A DNA stretch of 8,652 nucleotides from CAYMEV01 sp964431655 [NCBI: uncultured bacterium] (GCA_964431655.1 CAYSKJ010000138.1:1-8652); one strand, 5' to 3'. Counted from the stretch's first letter, positions 1 through 7,128 are shown. Notes: generated by a model not told the origin, from the sequence alone. Numbers and translations are program-made.

Positions 1-90
1 AAAGGGGGTATCTGGACAAACCGCATAGACAGGATCGGCCCCATATTAAAAAATAACTTACAAACAGAGAGATATTCTGATGAAACATAA
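1..90 (+). CDS. possible C-terminal end of an upstream gene (partial)
   Basis: Frame 1 is open from the first base to a TAA at 88-90, giving 29 codons that read like protein (start KGGIWTNRIDRIG, end SDET). The codons (ATA, AGG, ATC) fit the style of the next gene. If real, it overlaps the start of the acetyltransferase gene by 11 bases, a common arrangement for coupled genes in one operon. No domain can be recognised from so short a tail. Frame 3 is also open, to a TAA at 54-56, and would leave a short gap before the next gene, so the choice of frame is uncertain and the call is weak. Confidence 0.3.
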   Translation, partial: KGGIWTNRIDRIGPILKNNLQTERYSDET

Positions 91-607
91 TATTAGATTC
101 ATCAGGCTTGAAAATCCAGGGCCGGAGGTTCTGGAAGCATTCAACCGCTGGGAGAATGACCCCTTTATCATTTCCTTGTCCCGCCCTGTAAGGGATGATA
201 GGGAGCTAAATGCAAAATGCACCCTGACCCTGGACAACCTGGCCAAAAGGCTGATCAACCAGACCATATACCTGATCTATGAAAAGGACAGGCTGATAGG
301 GGAGATGAATTACCAGGCTGACTCAGGGCCTCTATTAAAAAAAGAGCCGGGATCTGCCTGGATCAGCATAGTTATTGGAGAGGAAGACTGCCGTAACAGA
401 GGCATCGGATATATTGCCATGCAGTACCTGGAGGAGCATCTAAAATCAGAGGATATAAAAAGGATAGAGCTGGGTGTCTTTGAGTTTAATATAAGAGCGA
501 TTAATCTGTACAAAAAACTTGGCTATAAAGAAATCGGCAGGATAGACAATTTCACCTGCCGGCAAGGTAAAATGTTTCAGGAAATAAGGATGGAGAAATA
601 TATATGA
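80..607 (+). CDS. GNAT-family N-acetyltransferase (RimJ/RimL-like)
   Basis: This 175-residue protein has the length and layout of a single-domain GNAT acetyltransferase, which transfers an acetyl group from acetyl-CoA to an amine in the cytoplasm. Seen in the sequence: a beta strand with an acidic turn (ISIVIGEED, about residues 95-103) leads into RNRGIG (105-110), the R/Q-x-x-G-x-G/A loop that binds the CoA pyrophosphate. A helix follows, then ELGVFEFN and NIRAINLYKKLGY (137-149), the motif B region typical of RimJ/RimL-type and antibiotic or amino-acid acetyltransferases. The substrate cannot be told. The start at 80 has only a weak GAGAG ribosome site, which would suit translational coupling to an upstream gene. 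The gene is richer in G+C than the minus-strand genes next to it (31 of 60 in the line at 121). Confidence 0.88.
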   Translation: MKHNIRFIRLENPGPEVLEAFNRWENDPFIISLSRPVRDDRELNAKCTLTLDNLAKRLINQTIYLIYEKDRLIGEMNYQADSGPLLKKEPGSAWISIVIGEEDCRNRGIGYIAMQYLEEHLKSEDIKRIELGVFEFNIRAINLYKKLGYKEIGRIDNFTCRQGKMFQEIRMEKYI

Positions 608-726
608 AAAGGCCAGCCAGTATCATTTAAGGCTAAAGTACGGGATAAAGCGTCAGGCATCAATTCTATGCCCATAAAGCTGTTCCAGAGCATTATTCAT
701 ATCAGAATATTTCCATTAAATTTTAG

Positions 727-868
727 ACAACCAATATTGTATTAGGCAATAATTCCTGATTGGTCTGTCAAATTATGTGTATTAATTCAGACCATTATAA
801 TTTCTCCGGTTTCCAGCGGATTTTTAAGAAATACGGGGCTGATACATTCTTATTCCAGGCAGCTGTTT
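727..868 (-). pseudogene. decayed continuation of the A2M-like gene
   Basis: Directly beyond the TAA that ends the large minus-strand gene, the same frame continues KQLPGIRMYQPR. The reading then moves to another frame at about 840, giving SPVFLKNPLETGEIIMV, a TGA at 787-789, INTHNLTDQSGIIA, a TAA at 742-744, and YNIGC. In intact A2M-family proteins of this type the segment after the HTK/HTD turn reads roughly T-x-K-x-L-x-V-x-P-N-x-P-R-F-L-R-x-G-D, a hydrophobic strand, then N-L-T/S-D with a following small-residue SG-x-A strand. Order and spacing of the remnant fit that pattern. What is seen is the sequence and its stops; the homology is inferred from family memory, not from an alignment. 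Beyond about 720 I cannot follow it. Confidence 0.6.
761..794. repeat. inverted repeat TGGTCTG/CAGACCA in convergent gap
   Basis: TGGTCTG (761-767) pairs with CAGACCA (788-794). Inside it AATTA (771-775 by my numbering, within one base) can pair with TAATT (783-787), giving about 12 pairs with a small bulge and a 7-base loop. It lies between two convergent genes, where a bidirectional terminator would be expected, but neither side has a clear T run. It also overlaps the decayed A2M sequence, so it may be chance. Confidence 0.35.
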
Positions 869-3800
869 TTATTCACGTTCTAAGTCAATGCTGATGTTTC
901 TTTTCATACCCTTATCTGTATGTATAAATCCCAGCAGTCTCATCTCGGCAGGAAGCTTTTCTGACTGAACATAGATCTTCAGCAGGTCATTCCGGTCTGA
1001 CAACAGGCAGGGATTAAAATATACAGCTTCCTCAATATCATCCAGTATACAGGGATCTTCCTTAAAAAAACCAGGCAAAGAATTATTCCTGCCCGGATGA
1101 AGGGTAAAAGTAGCAGGGTAGCAACAGATATTGGGTCTGGTGATAATGTCTGCAGAGTCCCTTCCTTTGATTATATCCATCGGCCGATATTCATCTGTAT
1201 GATATAAGACTGTAGAATCCTTCTCTCTTATGAGGAAATCCAGGGAAGGGAAAGTATGCTCAAGGAATCTATCATAGGAAATGTCATAGATAGTTGCTGC
1301 CATCTCAGCAGGGTTAATGCTATTAATGCCTTTATCTATACTGATTTCAATTAAATTATAATTTTCCGCTATCAGTCTCTTTTCGAAATGTGCTTCCATA
1401 TCCCATCTGGGATATGGAACATCAACAATATAGGTCTTTGTATATGTCCTGTTGCTGTGGACAAAATAAACTGCAGCAGAGAACCCTCCAGCCAATTTTT
1501 CAGTAATGGTGAATCTTTCTGTATGATATGTTTCATTATCTCTCGTCCAGAATGATCTTAATATCCTGTTATCCTTTGAGATCTCAATATATGCCTTACC
1601 ATCATTATAGCCTGTTCCCCATGTCATTATAAATTGCTCTCCTGCTTTTAGTTTACTCCTGTTAATAGTTGAGTAGAATGGGATCTTGACGGGGAATCTT
1701 GTTTCTGCAGGATTGGGGTTTATAATCACCGGAAGTGATTTTAACACCTTATTTTCATTGATAATGCTTATTCTGTAAAGACCGGCATCCAGGCTTGCCT
1801 GAGTTCTATGGGGAGCAATCAGGCAGGTATTAAATTCAGTCTCAAATACAGGATTGCCATCCTCCCATGCTTCCGGATCATATCCCTGGTCTGATCTAGA
1901 GTCTTCTTCAATAATCTCTGGTACTATTATTTTGTTTATCTTTAGTATACCCTTTAGAGGTATCTGCTCTTTAAGATTATGAAAATCAAGGGAGATCTCA
2001 AAGTTTCTATCCGCAACAATATAATCATCAACAAGAAGGCGCGTAAATAAATTCCTGCGCCCTGCATCAATGGATTTAGAAACAGATCTTTTCCTTCCAT
2101 CACTGGAAAAAGCAGTAATATAGACATTAAATGTGATATGGCTTGATGAGGGTTTTTCTTCCTGATCGCAGGCTGCAGCAAATTCAAGCTCAAATCTTCC
2201 ATCCGAATCAGCCAGCACCCTCCCCTTTTTAATTATTTTTACAGTTCTTTTCCTGTAATCCCTGCCTCTAAACGGCTTTTCAATAAAAATAAAATATTCA
2301 ATCTTTGCATCAGCTATAGCTTTATTGCAGGAATCAGCAACCCTGCCTCTAAGACTGACAGTCTCATTTAATACATAAACCTTCTTATTCTCTTCAATAT
2401 CAATATACAGCTCAGGTATTTTATGGTCATATATACCTATTAATGCAGATCCTCCGTAAGCACTCCTTATATTCATACTGCCTGTCTCTTCAGATTCAGG
2501 AATCCTGAAAGAGCCGTTAAATGAGCCATACATGGTAGTCTGTATCTCATGACTGTCTATCTCCCTGTACCCAGAATTCAATCTGATTATGAGAGGTTCA
2601 TGAGGCAGGATACTAAAATCATTATTGTCATTATCAGTCTCGAACAGTACACCTTTGAAAAATATAGTCTGCCCTGGTTTGTAAAGGGAACGGTCGGTCA
2701 TTATTATCGATCTTTTCTTTCTTCCTGGAAATGCTGGAGGTTTTGAATGCACCCGTATCTTTTTTCTTATAAGTGTATAATCATTTCCTGATGATGCCAT
2801 TATAAGGTATTCAGCAGGATAGATACTGCTGAAATCAAAATAGCCACCCGTGTCAGATTTCGTGGAACTTAACCGGATTACCCCATCATCATCAGCTCTG
2901 TACAGTATTATATCCGCCCCTGCCACCGGCATCCCGCTGATGCTGTCTGTTACCAGTCCGTCAATTATATTGGGCTTTGATCTTGCAATACATTTGATAT
3001 TGCTGACCAGAAGCTGGCCTGTCAGTATGGAGTCTGATTTATCAATATCTTTTCCATTGCTGATAATAATGTCGTAAAGCCCCGCAGTCAGCTCTGGCAG
3101 GTCAAACTCTGCTTTTTTGACTTCATGGAATTTTGTTGCTTCGAGTTCTATCTCTTTTTCTATTATATAGTGTCTTTCCATCAGTTTATCTATATCTGCT
3201 TCCAGTTTGTATCCTGGCGCTCTGTAATTGATATAATCACTGATATTGAATTCTTTTTCAGAAATTCTAATGAAAATTTTATCAATATTTCTGTATTCAA
3301 TTTTGTATCTTATCATTCCTTCGGGTACAACGGCATCAGAACAGGCATTGAGATATTTTGCATTAAAGTCATTTAATACTGCATTACAGTTTCTATAGTC
3401 TCTGTCATCATTTCCTCCAGGGCAGTTCTTGGCATATCTATAAGCTTCTTCCCACTGACCCATCTGGACGAGTACTTCTACAATACGGTAATATACCTGA
3501 GATATTTCAGGATACCGGGGATTATTCCTTATTATTTCTATTAAGCTATCCATATATACCCCGTTTGTTGTCTCATGGTCTGAATACTTATAAAGGCACT
3601 CATAACGGTAGATATCAGCAGCTGTCAGGCCTGTTTTATTGCCGCTTTTTTTTTGGCTTTCCATTAAAAACCTCAGGGCATATAACGCTCTGTTTTCATT
3701 ATGATTCGGGTATGAATTTTTTAGAAAGGTATGAATATCTTTGAATGATTCAGGAAAGAACAGGGGTAATTTTTCTTTTTCCAGTTCATATAATATGTAA

Positions 3801-4453
3801 AAGTTAACTGCATCCCAGGCAATTAATTCATACAGGTTCTCTATATGCCTCATGTCCAATTTACTGCCATAAATCGGCTCCAGGAATTCTCTGTATCTGC
3901 TAATCTTGATATCCATTAAATTCTGTGATTTCAGCATCTCTGTATAAAAAAGGTCGCTTTCCAGGAGATGTTTTTTGCTTTCAGCCATATTTTCAGTTAA
4001 CTGGAGTTCATAATCATGATACCATTCCAGTTCATGCAAATTCCCGGACCATCCATCCCTCAGCGAAGACATTGCAGTTCCCAGCAAGATACCAAGCGGC
4101 TTCCTGCATTCAGAAATTTTCTGATTAAGAAAATTAATTCTGGTACTCCTGTCCATATATAAACGGCTTCTTTCATAGACTGCCTTCAGCCATTGGTTAT
4201 CATGCCCGTGTGCTTCTGCGGTTTCTATTATCTTGTCAAGGTCTTCGGCCATAACATCAGACAGCCTCAATCTTTCTGAATGTTCATAAATTCCTCTAAG
4301 AGACATTCTTTCTGCATGTTCATAGTTTTCCCAGAGTGACCTGATCCGGTATTCAGCGCTTATTTTCATTGCAGTCCTGTATATAAAAACAGCCGGTATA
4401 AATACTACAATTGCAAATAGCACAGATATTACCGATATTCTAAGGCTTTTCAT
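869..4453 (-). CDS. alpha-2-macroglobulin-like envelope protein, C-terminally truncated
   Basis: This 1194-residue protein belongs to the bacterial A2M family, periplasmic or surface proteins thought to trap proteases. Seen in order: a hydrophobic N-terminal anchor (about 7-25) without a lipobox Cys; a long helical region (about 30-370) with a TPR-like stretch near 313-346; a beta domain opening with IRYKIEYRNIDKIFIRIS (381-398); a carboxypeptidase-regulatory-like unit (about 498-560, G-x-V-x-D and DTGGYFDF); the family hallmark TDRSLYKPGQTIFFKG (586-601, the MG2 motif); further macroglobulin-type beta domains; the strand MAATIYDISYDRFLEHTF (1051-1068); and EEAVYFNPCLLSD (1141-1153), matching the E-x-A-x-F-F-x-P-x-L entry to the A2M domain. 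It stops about 40 residues later. Relatives I recall run to about 1800-1900 residues with a thioester-type and receptor-type half, absent here. A consensus promoter lies just upstream; the ribosome site is only AGGGG about 12 bases before ATG. It may be a recent pseudogene or a working short form. Confidence 0.85.
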   Translation of the reverse strand: MKSLRISVISVLFAIVVFIPAVFIYRTAMKISAEYRIRSLWENYEHAERMSLRGIYEHSERLRLSDVMAEDLDKIIETAEAHGHDNQWLKAVYERSRLYMDRSTRINFLNQKISECRKPLGILLGTAMSSLRDGWSGNLHELEWYHDYELQLTENMAESKKHLLESDLFYTEMLKSQNLMDIKISRYREFLEPIYGSKLDMRHIENLYELIAWDAVNFYILYELEKEKLPLFFPESFKDIHTFLKNSYPNHNENRALYALRFLMESQKKSGNKTGLTAADIYRYECLYKYSDHETTNGVYMDSLIEIIRNNPRYPEISQVYYRIVEVLVQMGQWEEAYRYAKNCPGGNDDRDYRNCNAVLNDFNAKYLNACSDAVVPEGMIRYKIEYRNIDKIFIRISEKEFNISDYINYRAPGYKLEADIDKLMERHYIIEKEIELEATKFHEVKKAEFDLPELTAGLYDIIISNGKDIDKSDSILTGQLLVSNIKCIARSKPNIIDGLVTDSISGMPVAGADIILYRADDDGVIRLSSTKSDTGGYFDFSSIYPAEYLIMASSGNDYTLIRKKIRVHSKPPAFPGRKKRSIIMTDRSLYKPGQTIFFKGVLFETDNDNNDFSILPHEPLIIRLNSGYREIDSHEIQTTMYGSFNGSFRIPESEETGSMNIRSAYGGSALIGIYDHKIPELYIDIEENKKVYVLNETVSLRGRVADSCNKAIADAKIEYFIFIEKPFRGRDYRKRTVKIIKKGRVLADSDGRFELEFAAACDQEEKPSSSHITFNVYITAFSSDGRKRSVSKSIDAGRRNLFTRLLVDDYIVADRNFEISLDFHNLKEQIPLKGILKINKIIVPEIIEEDSRSDQGYDPEAWEDGNPVFETEFNTCLIAPHRTQASLDAGLYRISIINENKVLKSLPVIINPNPAETRFPVKIPFYSTINRSKLKAGEQFIMTWGTGYNDGKAYIEISKDNRILRSFWTRDNETYHTERFTITEKLAGGFSAAVYFVHSNRTYTKTYIVDVPYPRWDMEAHFEKRLIAENYNLIEISIDKGINSINPAEMAATIYDISYDRFLEHTFPSLDFLIREKDSTVLYHTDEYRPMDIIKGRDSADIITRPNICCYPATFTLHPGRNNSLPGFFKEDPCILDDIEEAVYFNPCLLSDRNDLLKIYVQSEKLPAEMRLLGFIHTDKGMKRNISIDLERE
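3646..3654. repeat. nine-base A/T homopolymer inside the A2M-like gene
   Basis: Nine T on the + strand (nine A in the coding strand) fall in the codons of ESQKKSG, residues 265-271. Tracts of this length are prone to replication or transcriptional slippage and would shift the frame early in the protein. No other tract this long was noticed in the gene. Confidence 0.7.
4256..4327 (-). repeat. 36-base tandem duplication (12 residues, two copies)
   Basis: Two neighbouring 36-base units (4292-4327 and 4256-4291) encode NYEHAERMSLRG and IYEHSERLRLSD, residues 43-66 of the A2M-like protein. On the + strand tctttctg and atgttcata recur exactly 36 bases apart, starting at 4271 and 4307. The units sit in the helical segment just after the membrane anchor and look like an in-frame duplication that has since diverged. 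Confidence 0.6.
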
Positions 4454-4477
4454 AATTAATATTTTACCCCTGGAATG

Positions 4478-4506
4478 ATTATAATTGATTTATTAACAAT
4501 TGTCAA
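4478..4506 (-). promoter_or_regulatory. consensus sigma-70 promoter for the A2M-like gene
   Basis: On the minus strand TTGACA (4501-4506) and TATAAT (4478-4483) both match the sigma-70 consensus perfectly and are separated by 17 bases. Transcription would start near 4471, leaving a leader of about 18 bases before the ATG at 4453. It argues for active expression of the truncated gene and against the Bacteroidota-type promoter (TTTG / TAnnTTTG). A chance perfect match with the ideal spacing in AT-rich DNA is possible but unlikely at this exact position. Confidence 0.75.
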
Positions 4507-4804
4507 AACCCGCTTTGCATACTCAACACAGACCTGGCCCCTGACAGGCACTGATACCTGTATTTCTTTGTATTTTAGAAATGGCTTTTACCGGTCAGAG
4601 GCATTGTTCACGATCTTTAATAGGATTTAAATCCCTGATGTTTCAAATATTGCTTGAATAAGGACAATTAATTTTGTCAGAGCAGGTCAGTTTTAATCAA
4701 GGGAGAAATTCACTTTGAAAACACTCAGGGGTATTTCATGTGCAAAGACAGTACCATATACACTAAAAAACAGAGAGCGTGCAAATAAATAAATCAAGTA
4801 TTAA
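4507..4804. other. intergenic stretch without a convincing gene
   Basis: About 300 bases lie between the promoter of the A2M-like gene and the end of the small membrane-protein gene. A short inverted repeat, ACAGG (4544-4548) with CCTGT (4557-4561), is the only clear structure. On the + strand an AGGGAG site precedes a TTG at 4715 that opens a 25-codon frame ending at 4792; it is listed as an observation only. I see no RNA gene, no mobile-element ends and no longer coding frame on either strand. Confidence 0.5.
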
Positions 4805-5008
4805 TTATTCAGTCTTCTGATCTTTTTTTGAAAGATTGATAATGCATAGAGCTCTTACAAGAGTGGCTCCCGATGCGAAACCCGCAGCAAATATCCCGAT
4901 AACATGTACAATCCGAGCCCCCTGCCCTATCATGGCTATACTGCCCATTAACCCTGCAAAGGCTGTCAGTGCTGCAAGAATTATCAAACGTTTATTTTCG
5001 CTTGTCAT
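4805..5008 (-). CDS. small two-helix membrane protein, function unknown
   Basis: The predicted product has 67 residues: a short charged start (MTSENKR), a hydrophobic helix at about 8-28, a brief polar turn (GQGARI), a second Gly/Ala-rich helix at about 33-57, and a charged tail (SKKDQKTE). This is a typical small inner-membrane hairpin protein, but I do not recognise the family. I chose the ATG at 5006-5008 because AAGGA sits 7 bases before it. An in-frame ATG at 5021-5023 would add five residues but is preceded only by a T/A-rich run without a ribosome site, and probably lies at the very start of the transcript. The gene reads in the same direction as the A2M-like gene but is separated from it by 351 bases, so co-transcription is doubtful. 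Confidence 0.68.
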   Translation of the reverse strand: MTSENKRLIILAALTAFAGLMGSIAMIGQGARIVHVIGIFAAGFASGATLVRALCIINLSKKDQKTE

Positions 5009-5034
5009 AGGACCATCCTTCATGTTTTTTTTAT

Positions 5035-5062
5035 ACTATAATCCAAAATTCTCCAGTGCAAA
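5035..5062 (-). promoter_or_regulatory. candidate promoter for the small membrane protein
   Basis: On the minus strand TTTGCA (5057-5062) and TATAGT (5035-5040) are 16 bases apart; they match the sigma-70 boxes at 4 and 5 of 6 positions. Transcription would begin close to the upstream ATG at 5023, which supports initiation at the ATG at 5008. Confidence 0.35.
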
Positions 5063-5253
5063 AGATAATTGCATAAATTTCAAAAAGACCTCTTCTTAAT
5101 ATAAAATATAGCCTCTTTCTATTTGTAATTTAAGCTAGTTTTGTGCAAGATAATTGGTGGCAGTATAAAACGGTATAAACAAGCCGGATATATTAATGGG
5201 GAAAAGGCTGGGCAAGTAAACAGCATCGGTTTATTATCCGCCCTGGATAAAGT

Positions 5254-5282
5254 TTGTAATATCTCAGCATATGGAATAATAT
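5254..5282 (+). promoter_or_regulatory. candidate promoter for the C69 dipeptidase gene
   Basis: TTGTAA (5254-5259) and TAATAT (5277-5282), 17 bases apart, each match the sigma-70 boxes at 4 of 6 positions. The start of transcription would be near 5289, leaving a leader of about 26 bases that contains the ribosome site. Other weak pairs exist upstream, such as TATAAA at 5164-5169, so this is only the best placed candidate. Confidence 0.35.
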
Positions 5283-5301
5283 TGAAGTATCATTTTAAGA
5301 T

Positions 5302-5307
5302 AAGGAG
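5302..5307 (+). promoter_or_regulatory. ribosome binding site AAGGAG that fixes the dipeptidase start
   Basis: AAGGAG lies 7 bases before the ATG at 5315. This decides against the longer frame that opens with TTG at 5141, which would bury the signal peptide behind 58 unrelated residues and has no comparable site. Confidence 0.85.
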
Positions 5308-5314
5308 TCAGAAT

Positions 5315-6931
5315 ATGAAGAGGATTTTATTTACAATTATATTATTTTTGTTTTTTCTGCAGGTCAGCCTGGGATGTACATCCATTCTGGTAAGCAGGGG
5401 GGCTTCCAGGAAAGGAGTGCCTTTGATCAGTTATTCCTGCGACGGTGAGTTTCATCCCCGCTTGAATATCATACCATCCGCTGACCATGAGCCTGGTGAT
5501 ATGTATGAGGTATGGGGCTGGGGGCCTCCAAGGGGAGAGATACCTGAAGTTGCCCATACCTACAAGGTGCTGGGCCTTATGAACGAGCATCAGCTGGCCA
5601 TGGGGGAGACTACCTTCGGGGGGAGGAAAGAACTTATAAACCCGGAGGGCATGTTCGACTATTACCCCCTGATGCTGGTAACCCTTCAGAGGGCAAAAGA
5701 TGCCAGGGAGGCTATAGGGGTAATGACCGGGCTTGTAGAGCAATACGGCTACTGTGGGGAGGGAGAATCCATATCCATAGCCGATACCCGGGAGGCCTGG
5801 CTTTTGGAGATAGCAGGCACCGGAGAAGGCGGAAAGGGCGCTGTCTGGGTTGCTCTGAGGGTCCCTGATGGGATGGTAAGCGCTACTGCCAATATGTCCA
5901 GGATTCACAGTTTTCCCCTGGACGATCCGGATAATTGCCTGTACAGCAGTAATGTCATTGATTTTGCAGTAGAGAAGGGTTATTATGACCGGGAAAGCGG
6001 GAGACCCTTCAGTTTCAGCGAGTCTTACAACCCTCCTACCCAGGAGCAGATCAGGTTCTCTGACCGGAGGATATGGAGCATATACCGGCGCCTTTCGCCA
6101 TCCAGCAGTTTCTCCCCGGAATACAGTAACGGTCTGGGAGAAGGAGAGCCCTATCCCCTTTTTATAAAGCCTGATGAAAAGGTCGGCGTAAGGGATGTAA
6201 TTGCAATGCACCGGTGCCATTATGAGGGAACGGAGTTTGATATGACCGTAGTGGAGGTATCGGGCCCTTTCGGCTCGCCGGACAGGGTAAGGCCCCTGAA
6301 ATGGGAGTATGAGGGGAAAAAATATGCCTGGGAACGCCCCATATCTACCCAGCAGGCAGCTTTTGTATATGTCTCTGAAGCCCGTCCCAACATGCCTGTG
6401 GAGCTGGGAGGCATCGTATGGTACGGGATAGACAATCCCTATACCAGTTTCTTCATACCCCTTTATACCGGGATAAATGAACTTCCTTCATCCTATACCA
6501 CAGGCAGTCTCAGGAGCTACAGCAGGGATTCCGCCTGGTGGACGGTGAATTTTGTTTCCAATTTTGCCAATTTGCGCTTCAGCCATATGATAAAGGAGAT
6601 ACAGGCCCTTCAATCGGAGATAGAGGATATGGCCTTCGGCATACAGGATGTGATAGAGACGTCAGCCCTTGAGCTCTACAGGGAAAAGGGAGCCATCTTT
6701 TCTGCCGCATTTCTGACACGCTACTGCGTGGACAGTGCCGAGATGAATGTAGAGAGGTGGCGACAGCTTGGGGACAGGCTGATTACAAAGTATAATGACG
6801 GCTATATACAGAATGAGGAGGGAAGGCCTGAAGAAATAGGCTATCCCTGCCATATACTCAGTGAGACCGTTGAAAAGGAAGGCGACAGAAGGGCCTTATA
6901 CTCGGAAAAAGAAATAGAAAGGGAGCTTTAA
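5315..6931 (+). CDS. exported C69-family dipeptidase
   Basis: The 538-residue product is a peptidase of MEROPS family C69, N-terminal-nucleophile hydrolases that release dipeptides or act on short peptides and use an N-terminal Cys. Residues 1-20 are a signal peptide (MKR, then a hydrophobic core) ending SLG before Cys21. The mature start CTSILVSRGASRKG matches the family's nucleophile segment. Further family-like stretches are GLMNEHQLAMGETTFGG (87-103), ESISIADTREAWLLEIAG (151-168), ANMSRIHSFPLDDPDNCLYS (192-211) and ERPISTQQAAFVYVSEARPN (340-359). Length fits the secreted branch of about 540-560 residues. Ser18 and Gly20 at -3 and -1 suit signal peptidase I, and the lipobox fit is poor, so export would itself expose the catalytic Cys. 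It probably acts in the periplasm or outside the cell in peptide scavenging. It stands alone on its strand and is more G+C-rich (34 of 60 in the line at 5521) than the minus-strand genes. Confidence 0.9.
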   Translation: MKRILFTIILFLFFLQVSLGCTSILVSRGASRKGVPLISYSCDGEFHPRLNIIPSADHEPGDMYEVWGWGPPRGEIPEVAHTYKVLGLMNEHQLAMGETTFGGRKELINPEGMFDYYPLMLVTLQRAKDAREAIGVMTGLVEQYGYCGEGESISIADTREAWLLEIAGTGEGGKGAVWVALRVPDGMVSATANMSRIHSFPLDDPDNCLYSSNVIDFAVEKGYYDRESGRPFSFSESYNPPTQEQIRFSDRRIWSIYRRLSPSSSFSPEYSNGLGEGEPYPLFIKPDEKVGVRDVIAMHRCHYEGTEFDMTVVEVSGPFGSPDRVRPLKWEYEGKKYAWERPISTQQAAFVYVSEARPNMPVELGGIVWYGIDNPYTSFFIPLYTGINELPSSYTTGSLRSYSRDSAWWTVNFVSNFANLRFSHMIKEIQALQSEIEDMAFGIQDVIETSALELYREKGAIFSAAFLTRYCVDSAEMNVERWRQLGDRLITKYNDGYIQNEEGRPEEIGYPCHILSETVEKEGDRRALYSEKEIEREL

Positions 6932-6999
6932 TCCGGATAATAGCTTAACATGGCCCAGGGGACAAGCCTGCCCTTTTCTATAAAGCAAAAATTGCAGAT

Positions 7000-7013
7000 C
7001 CGGTGAATACCGG
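7000..7013. repeat. small hairpin CCGGT-GAAT-ACCGG
   Basis: A perfect 5-base-pair stem with a 4-base loop lies 69 bases beyond the dipeptidase stop. No T run follows, so it is not a standard intrinsic terminator. Function unknown. Confidence 0.35.
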
Positions 7014-7063
7014 TAATTGAAAGGCTACAAAAAGCTGATGTAGTATTTTCCATTGACATTCAG

Positions 7064-7078
7064 CCAGTAAGTTACTGG
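7064..7078. repeat. palindrome CCAGTAA-G-TTACTGG
   Basis: Seven-base arms are perfectly inverted around one central base, in the gap between two convergent genes. It has the shape of a dimeric protein binding site or a tiny hairpin, but its position between gene ends gives no obvious regulatory target. Confidence 0.45.
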
Positions 7079-7128
7079 AGGAACAGGCATGTAATTATAA
7101 ATTGGGCTGGGGGATCTTGATTGCCCTG

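Noticed and set aside
640-690. Peptide NNALEQLYGHRIDA on the minus strand as a relic of the thioester motif (G-C-x-E-Q)
   Set aside because: Only the E-Q pair fits, the Gly-Cys is missing and it would need a large deletion; too weak to claim.
5210-5243. Leader hairpin GGGC...GCCC with inner GTAAAC/GTTTAT upstream of the dipeptidase
   Set aside because: It lies upstream of the best promoter candidate, has mismatched interior loops and matches no riboswitch that I know.
5141-5314. N-terminal extension of the dipeptidase from a TTG start
   Set aside because: It has no ribosome site and would hide the signal peptide; AAGGAG and ATG at 5302-5317 give the family-typical start.
5342-6220. 292-codon open frame on the minus strand inside the dipeptidase gene
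   Set aside because: It lies fully opposite a well-supported gene and its translation has no domain character; it reflects the codon bias of the + strand gene.
6956-6978. Terminator after the dipeptidase (AGGG/CCCT followed by TTTT)
   Set aside because: Only four pairs with a 10-base loop and a very short T run; not convincing.
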